Translations under genes and position numbers: made by a program
Shown: positions 37,688-44,910 of the stretch, in pieces
How the letters are laid out: each line of letters starts with the position of its first letter
Numbering within the stretch: the stretch's first letter is position 1
Notes under the pieces: model-generated
The model's database searches: none
The model's input: only the letters and a program-made list of their open reading frames with translations
Told to the model about the DNA's origin: nothing
Assembly (NCBI GenBank): GCA_024742485.1
Contig: JANSYK010000001.1
Span: forward strand, 1,860,001 to 1,924,000
From: Alphaproteobacteria bacterium
Lineage (GTDB): Bacteria; Pseudomonadota; Alphaproteobacteria; Rhizobiales; Rhizobiaceae
DNA: 64,000 nucleotides
Direction: 5' to 3'

Positions 37688-38659
37688 ATGACATCCATGA
37701 CTGTGCAAACACCGATCACACAGGCCCTTCAGGATGGCACAATCACCAGGCGTGAGCTCAAGACCCTGATGCAACGGTCTGACAGGCCGGGCCTCACGCG
37801 CCTGATCGGGTGGATCCTGACCGTGGCGATAACCGGGACTCTCGTTTGGATGAGCATGGGAACCTGGTGGCTGCTTCCGGCAATGTTTGTGCACGGCATC
37901 GTGCTGGTTCACCACTTTTCCCTACAGCATGAATGCTGTCATTACACTGCGTTCAAAACCCGTTGGCTGAACGATTTTTTTGGCAATATCTGTGGTCTGA
38001 TCATCTTTCTTCCGAACCGGCACTTCCGCTATGAACATTGTGATCACCACACCTATACGCAATTGAAGGGCAAGGATCCCGAACTGATCGAATTGCCGAT
38101 TTCCGTCTGGAAATACCTGGCCTACATTTCCGCCTTTCCGTTCTGGCGCATGAAATTCACGGAGATCGCACGCCATGTGGTCGGCCGATTGAGCGACGAC
38201 GAAAAGCGCTTCATCCCCAAGGAGGAATATGCAACGGTTTTCTGGGAAGCACGGATCATGGTGCTTTTCTATCTGGCCCTTCTGATCCTGTGTATCGCCA
38301 CGGGTTGGACGGCACCGCTCTATTACTGGTTCATTCCGGTTTTCCTTGGTGAACCGGTCATGCGCGCCATCCGGCTGACCGAGCATGTCGGCCGCCCCAA
38401 CATTTCGGACATGAAGGAAAACACCCGCACCAATCTTGTGACGTGGCCCATGCAGTTTCTGTGCTGGAACATGAACTATCATGCCGAACATCACTATGCG
38501 GCTTCGGTTCCGTTTTTTGCCCTTCCAGAACTGCATGAAAAACTCAAAGACCATGTCTACATCGAAAAGCGTGGTTATCTGGGCGCGCATATCGACATCA
38601 TATCGCAGCTCATCGGCATCAAGCCGCGCAGCGACGCCCCGTCGGAACCCGCGCGATGA
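37688..38659 (+). CDS. Second MocD-like membrane diiron oxygenase (fatty-acid-desaturase family)
   Basis: 323 residues, clearly paralogous to 24390-25382 (shared ECxHxTAFKTRWLN, HHTYTQ and RAIRLTEHVG-type segments). Histidine boxes are HECCH (81-85), HCDHH (117-121) and HAEHH before YAASVPF in the C-terminal third. Four hydrophobic spans. A Rieske ferredoxin gene overlaps its end by four bases (ATGA), so the pair is translated together, the same order as the first pair. Like MocD, it probably oxidises a small methylated or cyclic substrate with electrons from that ferredoxin; true lipid desaturase activity cannot be excluded. Confidence 0.82.
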   Translation: MTSMTVQTPITQALQDGTITRRELKTLMQRSDRPGLTRLIGWILTVAITGTLVWMSMGTWWLLPAMFVHGIVLVHHFSLQHECCHYTAFKTRWLNDFFGNICGLIIFLPNRHFRYEHCDHHTYTQLKGKDPELIELPISVWKYLAYISAFPFWRMKFTEIARHVVGRLSDDEKRFIPKEEYATVFWEARIMVLFYLALLILCIATGWTAPLYYWFIPVFLGEPVMRAIRLTEHVGRPNISDMKENTRTNLVTWPMQFLCWNMNYHAEHHYAASVPFFALPELHEKLKDHVYIEKRGYLGAHIDIISQLIGIKPRSDAPSEPAR

Positions 38660-38982
38660 CCTCTGTCAAAAGGGAAAAGGTCTGGCAGGACGTGATTGCC
38701 GTGGCCGACCTGGAAAGAGGTGACGCAACGCCGGTGACCTTCGGCAGGCGCGAATTGGCGATCTATGACACTCAAGATGGAATCACGGTCAGCCTGGCGC
38801 GGTGCACACACGGCGCCGCCAATCTGTGTGACGGATACTTCGATGGAATACACATAGAATGCCCGCTCCATCAGGGGTTGTTCGATGCCCGTACCGGTGC
38901 TGCCAAGGCTGCTCCGGCCCGGATCGGACTGAAGATGATCGAGGCGCGTGTCGAAAACGGAATCGTGCAGATATTCATCTGA
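38656..38982 (+). CDS. Second MocE-like Rieske [2Fe-2S] ferredoxin
   Basis: 108 residues. Cluster ligands Cys50-Thr-His52 (RCTHGAANLCDG) and Cys69-Pro-Leu-His72 (ECPLHQGLFD). Similar in length and spacing to the ferredoxin at 24009. The ATG overlaps the stop of the MocD-like gene in an ATGA junction. It would carry electrons to that oxygenase, with the reductase at 43575 as the nearest candidate donor. Confidence 0.87.
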   Translation: MTSVKREKVWQDVIAVADLERGDATPVTFGRRELAIYDTQDGITVSLARCTHGAANLCDGYFDGIHIECPLHQGLFDARTGAAKAAPARIGLKMIEARVENGIVQIFI

Positions 38983-39000
38983 GTTCCCCATCTCATTTTG

Positions 39001-39010
39001 TATGTACATA
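39001..39010. promoter_or_regulatory. Candidate HutC/GntR-UTRA operator
   Basis: TATGTACATA is a perfect 10-base palindrome within TTGTATGTACATAA, close to the TGTA-TACA type of site bound by HutC-like regulators. It lies about 75 bases before the regulator start at 39084, consistent with autorepression. A weaker relative is at 36797-36808. Confidence 0.5.
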
Positions 39011-39083
39011 AGACGAAATGGATTGTCATTGATCCAACCCGGTGTTAGTCAGACTGCCACGGAGGAGTTTTCGGGGGAGCAAG

Positions 39084-39779
39084 GTGGCCAATACATCCTG
39101 GCAGGACGTTCGCAAAGAGGTTCTCAGGAAAATCGAAGCTGAGGAATGGCGCCGCGGTGAACTTATTCCCGGTGAAATGGAACTGGCCGAGAAATTTGGC
39201 TGTGCTCGAGTGACAGTCAACCGGGCGTTGCGCCAGCTGTCGGACGAGGGATTCGTCAATCGCAAGCGCAAAGCTGGAACCCGGGTTGCCGTGAACCGGG
39301 TGCAGAAAGCGACATTCGATATTCCGGTTATCCGCGAGGAAGTTGAAGCGGCCGGAAAACTCTACAGCCATGAGATCATCAGAAAACAGATGGTCCCGCC
39401 CCCCAAGGGATTTGCCGGCGAGATCTGGGCAGCGGAAAAACACAAACTCCTGCATTTGAGATCAGTACATTTTGCCGACAAGACTCCCTATGCTTTCGAG
39501 GTCAGATGGGTGAACACATCAACGGTTCCGAAAATCGCGGAGGTGGATTTTTCACATATCAGCGCCAATGAATGGTTGGTTCAAAATGTCCCTGTGACCA
39601 GCAGCAATTTCGCGTTTTCCGCCATTGCCCTGAAAAAATCCGAGGCAAAATTGCTGGATGCGGAATCGGGTGACGCCGCGTTGTGCGTCGAACGGGCAAC
39701 CTGGAACCTGTCGGGACCGATCACATCCGTACGTCAGATTTTCAAACCGGGCCACACATTGAAAACGAAAATGTCCTGA
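39084..39779 (+). CDS. GntR-family regulator with UTRA domain (HutC-like)
   Basis: 231 residues from a GTG at 39084, chosen because GGGGAG lies just upstream; an in-frame GTG at 39042 would add 14 atypical residues. The winged helix shows GEMELAEKFGCARVTVNRALRQLSDEGF (~29-56). The UTRA effector domain (~75-230) includes LHLRSVHFADKTPYAFEVRWVN and AALCVERATWNLSGPITSVRQIF, the pattern that binds histidine-like or sugar-phosphate ligands. It is not next to hut genes. It sits between the MocD/E pair and an amino-acid receptor gene, both possible targets. Confidence 0.87.
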   Translation: MANTSWQDVRKEVLRKIEAEEWRRGELIPGEMELAEKFGCARVTVNRALRQLSDEGFVNRKRKAGTRVAVNRVQKATFDIPVIREEVEAAGKLYSHEIIRKQMVPPPKGFAGEIWAAEKHKLLHLRSVHFADKTPYAFEVRWVNTSTVPKIAEVDFSHISANEWLVQNVPVTSSNFAFSAIALKKSEAKLLDAESGDAALCVERATWNLSGPITSVRQIFKPGHTLKTKMS

Positions 39780-39787
39780 CCGGCAAA

Positions 39788-39816
39788 AAAATGGCGGCCC
39801 GAGGGACCGCCATTTT
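39788..39816. terminator. Bidirectional Rho-independent terminator
   Basis: Arms AAAATGGCGG and CCGCCATTTT pair perfectly around a 9-base loop, with extra A on the left and T at the right end. It lies between the convergent HutC-like and receptor genes and fits intrinsic termination on both strands. Confidence 0.85.
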
Positions 39817-39842
39817 GCAAGATCGTTTTGAGACAGTACCGG

Positions 39843-40616
39843 TTAATCCAGTTGCCACTTTTCAGCCAGTTGGTCGAACAGGCCCTGCTCTTCCTTGAGC
39901 TTGATCCAGGTATTGACGTAGTTGATCCACACATAATCATCCTGCGGCATCAACATCGCGATCGGCGTCGGTGATTTTGGCGCAGCCACCGGTACGATCA
40001 TCATGTCCGGATATTTGGCGACCAGCTTGTTGGCTTCCACATTCGATGTGATATGGGCATCCGCGCGACCGGCCAGAACCTCCTGGAAATCACGCGCCGG
40101 CGCTTCGACAATCTTGTGTTCCGCATCCGGAAAATACTGTTTGACCTGTTTTTCCTGGGTGGTGCCAAGTGTCGCTGCAACGCTGACGCCAGCCTTGTTC
40201 AGATCATCCCAGCTTTTGAACTTGTCCGCGTTCTTTTTCAAAATCAGCGGCACCGTTGCCAGGGAGAAGTAACTGTCGGAATACCCCGCCACCTTGGCGC
40301 GTCCCGGCGAAACCGATGCCGAACCGGTGATATGGTACTTTCCTGACGTCACACCGTTGATAAGGGTTTTCCAGTCTGTCGGCACGAACTCCACCTTGAC
40401 ACCAAGGTCTTCGGCAAGAGTGTTCATGACGTCGATATCGTAACCGGTGTACCCGTTTGTGGCAGGATCCTTCATCGTCATCGGATTCCAGTCTCCGGTC
40501 GTTCCGACCTTCAACACGCCGGTGTCGAGAATTTCCTTCAGCGCGGATTGTGCGTTTGCCTGTACGGACACGAGACACACAAGTGCCACTGCCGCAATAA
40601 ATCTCAAAGTACCCAA
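39843..40616 (-). CDS. Periplasmic amino-acid/cyclohexadienyl-dehydratase-like binding protein
   Basis: 257 residues with a signal peptide (FIAAVALVCLVSVQANA, cut near residue 22). A family 3 solute-binding fold follows: LKVGTTGDWNPMTMKDPATNGYTGYDIDVMNTLAEDL, FVPTDWKTLINGVTSGKYHITGSASVSPGRAKVAGYS and AATLGTTQEKQVKQYFPD. The TGDWNP segment and the Arg in SPGR resemble PheC-type proteins as well as transport receptors, so enzymatic activity is conceivable. The divergent ATPase and permease genes (40764-42266) make a transport receptor the more likely role. Confidence 0.82.
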   Translation of the reverse strand: MGTLRFIAAVALVCLVSVQANAQSALKEILDTGVLKVGTTGDWNPMTMKDPATNGYTGYDIDVMNTLAEDLGVKVEFVPTDWKTLINGVTSGKYHITGSASVSPGRAKVAGYSDSYFSLATVPLILKKNADKFKSWDDLNKAGVSVAATLGTTQEKQVKQYFPDAEHKIVEAPARDFQEVLAGRADAHITSNVEANKLVAKYPDMMIVPVAAPKSPTPIAMLMPQDDYVWINYVNTWIKLKEEQGLFDQLAEKWQLD

Positions 40617-40763
40617 AAGTCCCGTCCCTGTTTTTGTTGTTACTGACCGTACACGGTAGCAGCGCCAAGATTAATTGCAAGAAAATAATTAAGTTGCGTG
40701 GTAAACAACATTGTGCTTACCTCGCCGGAAAACCAAATCTGTGGTTTGACAGGGGAAACGGCT

Positions 40764-41516
40764 ATGATGGCTGAAAACGGCGAACCAGTCATTACAATTG
40801 ACAATGTCTCCAAATTCTTTGGCTCATTCCAGGCTCTGAAAGACACGTCACTGAAGGTGACTGCCGGGGAACGGGTGGTTATTTGTGGTCCTTCCGGATC
40901 TGGAAAATCAACCTTGATCCGCTGCATCAATCGCCTGGAAAAACACGATGCCGGCGAAATTGTTCTCAATGGTGTCGTGCTCGGAGAAAACAAGGAGAGC
41001 ATTGATGCGATCCGCACCAATGTCGGCATGGTTTTCCAGCAATTCAATCTGTTTCCCCATCTGACAGTTCTGGAAAATCTGACGCTCGGACCGACCCGGG
41101 CCCGCAAGATGTCGGCCGATGCTGCCAAGCAGTTGGCCATGCAGTTCCTTGAACGCGTGCGCATCCCCGACCAGGCCGGCAAATACCCGGCGCAGCTGTC
41201 CGGAGGACAGCAACAGCGCGTCGCCATTGCGCGCACGCTCTGCATGGAACCGAAAATCATCCTTTTTGACGAACCGACCTCAGCGCTGGACCCGGAGATG
41301 ATCAATGAGGTGCTCGATGTCATGGTCGAACTGGCTGGAACCGGCATGACCATGCTGTGCGTTACCCATGAGATGGGTTTTGCCCGCAAGGTGGCCGACA
41401 CGATGGTCTTCATGGATCACGGTGAAATCGTCGAAATCTCACCGCCCGACAAATTCTTCAAGGAACCTGAAAGCCAGCGATGCCGCGATTTCCTGGATCA
41501 GATTCTCCAGCATTAG
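40764..41516 (+). CDS. Polar amino-acid ABC transporter ATP-binding protein
   Basis: 250 residues from the ATG at 40764, which has AGGGGAA seven bases upstream; the in-frame start at 40698 is less likely. Walker A is GPSGSGKSTLIRC (~44), the Q-loop VFQQFNLFP, the signature LSGGQQQRVAIARTL, Walker B IILFDEPTSALDPE and the switch His in CVTHEMG. It is the GlnQ/HisP type with no extra C-terminal domain. It ends nine bases before the permease at 41526. It is the only amino-acid-type ATPase in the window, so it could also energise the permease pair at 34061 and 35894. Confidence 0.93.
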   Translation: MMAENGEPVITIDNVSKFFGSFQALKDTSLKVTAGERVVICGPSGSGKSTLIRCINRLEKHDAGEIVLNGVVLGENKESIDAIRTNVGMVFQQFNLFPHLTVLENLTLGPTRARKMSADAAKQLAMQFLERVRIPDQAGKYPAQLSGGQQQRVAIARTLCMEPKIILFDEPTSALDPEMINEVLDVMVELAGTGMTMLCVTHEMGFARKVADTMVFMDHGEIVEISPPDKFFKEPESQRCRDFLDQILQH

Positions 41517-41525
41517 GGCGATAAG

Positions 41526-42266
41526 ATGGTTCGTGTTCTTGTACTTGTTCTGGCCGGACTGACACTGAGCGGCTGCTCGGCGAATTGGGGCTGGTACGTT
41601 GTTGACCCGACGAGTGATACCGGCTGGAGCAATCTGAAGTTTCTCCTGAGCGGCATGTATTACACGATCCTGTTGTCCGTGACGGCCATCCTGATCTCGA
41701 TCGCGGTCGGACTTTTGGTTGCCTTGCCGGGACTTTCGGAAAAGCCGTTGCTGCGCCGGTTGAACCAGATTTACGTGGAACTCGTCCGTGCGGTTCCGAT
41801 CCTGGTCCTGATTCTGTGGGTCTATTACGGCCTGCCGCAAGTGACCGGATTGGGGATCGGTGTTTTCTGGGCCGGCGTCATCGCACTTGCCCTTTCCGAC
41901 AGCGCCTTCCAGGCGGAGATCTTTCGCGCCGGTATCCAGTCGATCAATCGGGGTCAGTATGAGGCGGCCCATTCGATATCGCTCAATTATGTGGACACGA
42001 TGCGGTATGTGATCCTGCCGCAGGCCATTCGCCGAATCCTGCCCGCTTTGGGCAACCAGTTGGTCTACATGCTCAAAATGTCGTCGCTTGTTTCAGTGAT
42101 CGGCATGTCCGAACTCACACGCAAGGCGAACGAGCTGGTCGTGTCGGAATACCGTCCGCTGGAAATCTACACCATTCTCGTACTGGAGTATCTGGTGCTG
42201 ATCCTGATCGTTTCTGCCGGTGTCCGCTGGCTGGAGCGCCGCCTGAATTCAGGCGACCAACGTTAA
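41526..42266 (+). CDS. Polar amino-acid ABC transporter permease
   Basis: 246 residues. The N-terminus VLVLVLAGLTLSGCSANWGW looks like a lipoprotein signal with a lipobox (LSGC), though permeases of this group often carry a similar sequence without being lipoproteins. About five membrane spans follow. The domain core is VELVRAVPILVLILWVYYGL and AEIFRAGIQSINRGQYEAAHSISLNYVDTMRYVILPQ. With only one permease gene here, the complex is probably a homodimer with the ATPase at 40764 and the receptor at 39843. Confidence 0.9.
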   Translation: MVRVLVLVLAGLTLSGCSANWGWYVVDPTSDTGWSNLKFLLSGMYYTILLSVTAILISIAVGLLVALPGLSEKPLLRRLNQIYVELVRAVPILVLILWVYYGLPQVTGLGIGVFWAGVIALALSDSAFQAEIFRAGIQSINRGQYEAAHSISLNYVDTMRYVILPQAIRRILPALGNQLVYMLKMSSLVSVIGMSELTRKANELVVSEYRPLEIYTILVLEYLVLILIVSAGVRWLERRLNSGDQR

Positions 42267-42294
42267 GAAGCATGCAGAATATGGGAAAAGTTTG

Positions 42295-42888
42295 ATGAGT
42301 GCCTGGATCAAGATGATCTCTGATGAAGACGCCAGCGAAGCATTGCTGGAGGAACTGAAGCTGGCGCGAACACCCCATGGCACGGTGGACAATGTCATGC
42401 GCGTGCACTCCCTGCGTCCGGCCACCATGAGGGGCCACGTTGTCCTTTACCGGGCTGCCCTTCACAATGACGACAATACCCTGCCGACCTGGCTTCAGGA
42501 GACGATCAGCTCCTACGTTTCTGTCCTCAATGATTGCGACTACTCCTATGCCAATCACTGGGCCAACGCACGCCATCTGATCGGCGACGAAAACCGGGCC
42601 GATGCGATCGAAAAGGCGCTGCGAAGCAAACAACCCGAAACCGTGTTCACCGGGCGGGAATTGGCGCTCATGCGCTATGCGGAAAAACTGACGACCAACC
42701 CCCATGCAATGGTCGAATCCGATGTTCAGGGCCTGCGTGACGCCGGTCTCGACGACGGTGAAATTCTTGAGGCCAATCAGATCGTCTGTTACTTCAACTA
42801 CGCGAACCGCCTGCTCAATGGTCTCGGCGTCACAACCGATGGCGACATCGTCGGCTATTATGAAGACTCCAATTTAAGCCACGCCTGA
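42295..42888 (+). CDS. Carboxymuconolactone decarboxylase/AhpD-like protein with one active-site Cys
   Basis: 197 residues, AhpD-like all-helical fold. The peroxidase-related motif reads NDCDYSYANHW: Cys81 and His88 are in place, but the second Cys of C-x2-C is Ser84. The usual disulfide chemistry of AhpD is therefore not possible. Helices around MRVHSLRPATMRGHVVLYRA and GEILEANQIVCYFNYANRLLNGLGV match the CMD family. It lies 28 bases after the ABC permease and 11 before the XRE-cupin gene, so it belongs to the same transcript. Role on an imported compound is likely but unspecified. Confidence 0.8.
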   Translation: MSAWIKMISDEDASEALLEELKLARTPHGTVDNVMRVHSLRPATMRGHVVLYRAALHNDDNTLPTWLQETISSYVSVLNDCDYSYANHWANARHLIGDENRADAIEKALRSKQPETVFTGRELALMRYAEKLTTNPHAMVESDVQGLRDAGLDDGEILEANQIVCYFNYANRLLNGLGVTTDGDIVGYYEDSNLSHA

Positions 42889-42899
42889 GTTCGAGCGTT

Positions 42900-43547
42900 T
42901 TGACCCGCTCCCTTTCCGGCAGGCCCACAGATGAGGCGACACCCGCTTTGAAGCAGCCGGCAAAAAACAGAATTGATGTGGATGCCGATGCGGCGATCGG
43001 AACGACCGTGCGCGATCTGCGCCAGAAACGTGGCATCACGGCGCGGGAACTGTCGCAGAATGCCGGTATTTCGGCAGCCATGATCAGTCGCATTGAAAGC
43101 GGTCAGGTCTCACCATCCATTTCCACCCTGCAGCAAATCAGCAATGCCCTGAATGTGCCGCTGGTCAACCTGTTCAGGGGCACGGCGGGTGGTCGCTGCG
43201 ATTTCACCCATGTCAAAAGCGGTGAGGGCATCAAGTCGAAAAGGATTTTCGACGGTCATGTCCATGACTACGTCAATCTGGCCTTTCATGCCCGTTGGGA
43301 TATTCAGTTCGAAGCCCGGCAGGTCCGCCTGCACCGGCAGGATGTCAGACCACCCGAATATATCGGCAGTGGTGTCGTTTTCGTCTATATCTTGAGCGGC
43401 AGTGCGATCTACCAATATGGCGATCGTGAGGTGAAGGTGGAGGCAGGCGACAGCCTGTGCCTGGATGCCGAAATGAACTATGGGTTCAAGGAACTCATCA
43501 CCGAAGAGCTTGAAATTCTCACCGTCCAGGCGGAACGCCGAACCTGA
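42900..43547 (+). CDS. XRE-family regulator with C-terminal cupin domain
   Basis: 215 residues from a TTG at 42900; no strong ribosome site is visible, and coupling to the gene ending at 42888 may help. The helix-turn-helix is ITARELSQNAGISAAMISRIESGQVSPS (~45-72). The cupin (~105-210) shows IGSGVVFVYILSGSAIYQYGDR and VEAGDSLCLDAEMNYG. A paralogue of the regulator at 37010. Inside the operon with the ABC transporter, CMD protein and ferredoxin reductase, it may control that operon or act as a metabolite sensor. Confidence 0.82.
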   Translation: MTRSLSGRPTDEATPALKQPAKNRIDVDADAAIGTTVRDLRQKRGITARELSQNAGISAAMISRIESGQVSPSISTLQQISNALNVPLVNLFRGTAGGRCDFTHVKSGEGIKSKRIFDGHVHDYVNLAFHARWDIQFEARQVRLHRQDVRPPEYIGSGVVFVYILSGSAIYQYGDREVKVEAGDSLCLDAEMNYGFKELITEELEILTVQAERRT

Positions 43548-43574
43548 GTCAAATGAGGTGATAAAGGGTAATTC

Positions 43575-44789
43575 ATGCATCATATAGTCGTGGTAGGTGC
43601 CGGGCAGGCCGGATCGTCACTGGTCGCAAAATTGCGCGCGTTGGGCTGTGAGAGCCGCATCACACTGATCGGCAACGAAGACAGTCCGCCCTACCAGCGT
43701 CCACCACTTTCAAAAAAATACCTGACCGGTGAGACATCCCGCGAACAGTTGCTGCTGCGACCCGCCGACTTTTACGAAAACAACCGGATCGAGTTGCTGA
43801 CCGATCGGCATGTTTCGGCCATCGACCGCGAAAACAAGACCATTACGGTGGAAGACGGTCCGCTTGAATATGACGAACTGGTCCTGACCACAGGCAGTGA
43901 GCCAAGGCGGTTGCCCGCGGCGATCGGAGGCGATCTTGACGGTGTCTATGTGGTCAGGAGCCTGACCCATGTCGATGCCATGGCGCCCGAATTCAGCGAA
44001 GGCCGCAAGGCGCTGATCGTCGGCGGCGGCTATATCGGCCTTGAGGCAGCAGCCGTGGCCGCCATGCGTGGTCTCGACGTCACGCTGGTCGAGATGGGCG
44101 ACAGGATCCTCCAACGCGTTGCCGCCCCGCAGACATCGGACTATTTCCGTGATCTCCATGTCTCGCACGGCGTCCGCATCATCGAAGGGACCGGCCTGGC
44201 GGAACTGACCGGCCAGCAGCGGGTCGAGGGCGCAACCCTCACCGACGGGACCGAGTTGGACGTCGATTTCGTCATTGTCGGGGTCGGCATCGAACCACAT
44301 ACCGAATTGGCACGGCAGGCTGGACTGGATATCGAGAACGGTATCAAGGTTGATGCCTTTGGACGGACGTCGGACCCACATATCTGGGCGGCCGGGGACT
44401 GCACATCCTTTCCCTATCGGGGTGGACGCATTCGGGTCGAAAGCGTGCCCAACGCCATCCATCAGGCCGAATGTGTGGCATCGAACCTGAACGGGGCCAA
44501 CCAGGAATATGTGGCCACACCCTGGTTCTGGTCGGATCAGTTCGCCGTGAAACTGCAGATAACCGGTCTTGGCCAGGGCTACAACAAGGTCATCATTCGC
44601 CCCGGAAAACGCGAAGGGTCAGTGTCTCACTGGTACTATCACGATGATCGTTTGTTGGCCGTCGACGCCATGAATGATCCCGTCGCTTATATGGTGGGGA
44701 AAAAGCTGATTGACGCCGAACGAACGGCTGACACCACGATCGTTGAAGATCCGGGGAGCGAGCTGAAGGCACTGCTGCGGGATCTTTGA
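43575..44789 (+). CDS. Ferredoxin/rubredoxin NAD(P)+ reductase, MocF/BphA4-like
   Basis: 404 residues. N-terminal FAD fold VVVGAGQAGSSLVAKLR (~4-20), then PPYQRPPLSKKYLTG as in oxygenase-coupled ferredoxin reductases. The NAD-binding fold is ALIVGGGYIGLEAAAVAAMRG (~145) and the second FAD motif is HIWAAGDCTSFPY (~270). The C-terminal domain contacts the ferredoxin. It starts after GAGGTGATAAAGGG. It is the only such reductase in the window, with two MocE-like ferredoxins, two MocD-like oxygenases, two Rieske oxygenases and one P450, so it is the likely shared electron donor. It would be the third MocDEF component. Confidence 0.9.
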   Translation: MHHIVVVGAGQAGSSLVAKLRALGCESRITLIGNEDSPPYQRPPLSKKYLTGETSREQLLLRPADFYENNRIELLTDRHVSAIDRENKTITVEDGPLEYDELVLTTGSEPRRLPAAIGGDLDGVYVVRSLTHVDAMAPEFSEGRKALIVGGGYIGLEAAAVAAMRGLDVTLVEMGDRILQRVAAPQTSDYFRDLHVSHGVRIIEGTGLAELTGQQRVEGATLTDGTELDVDFVIVGVGIEPHTELARQAGLDIENGIKVDAFGRTSDPHIWAAGDCTSFPYRGGRIRVESVPNAIHQAECVASNLNGANQEYVATPWFWSDQFAVKLQITGLGQGYNKVIIRPGKREGSVSHWYYHDDRLLAVDAMNDPVAYMVGKKLIDAERTADTTIVEDPGSELKALLRDL

Positions 44790-44805
44790 ATGGAATGCCG
44801 ACAGG

Positions 44806-44820
44806 ATTAGGTGACCTAAT
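44806..44820. promoter_or_regulatory. LysR-type site ATTAG-N5-CTAAT upstream of the M29-like gene
   Basis: Part of a 19-base interrupted palindrome (GGATTAGGT-G-ACCTAATCC, 44804-44822), centred about 98 bases before the start at 44911, the same distance as the site before the Rieske oxygenase. It could also act as a hairpin for the reductase transcript, but the identical 5+5 arms at 33046 and 34006 favour a binding site. Confidence 0.65.
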
Positions 44821-44910
44821 CCGGATGATAATCGAAACCAAATGGATTGCACCGCCCTACACGCCTAAAGTTTCGCCAATTCCAGGATCACGACGATCAA
44901 AGAGGGGCAA

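Noticed and set aside
41526-41600. Lipobox-like LSGC at the N-terminus of an ABC permease
   Set aside because: Several permeases of this group carry similar N-termini; not treated as evidence of a lipoprotein or fusion.
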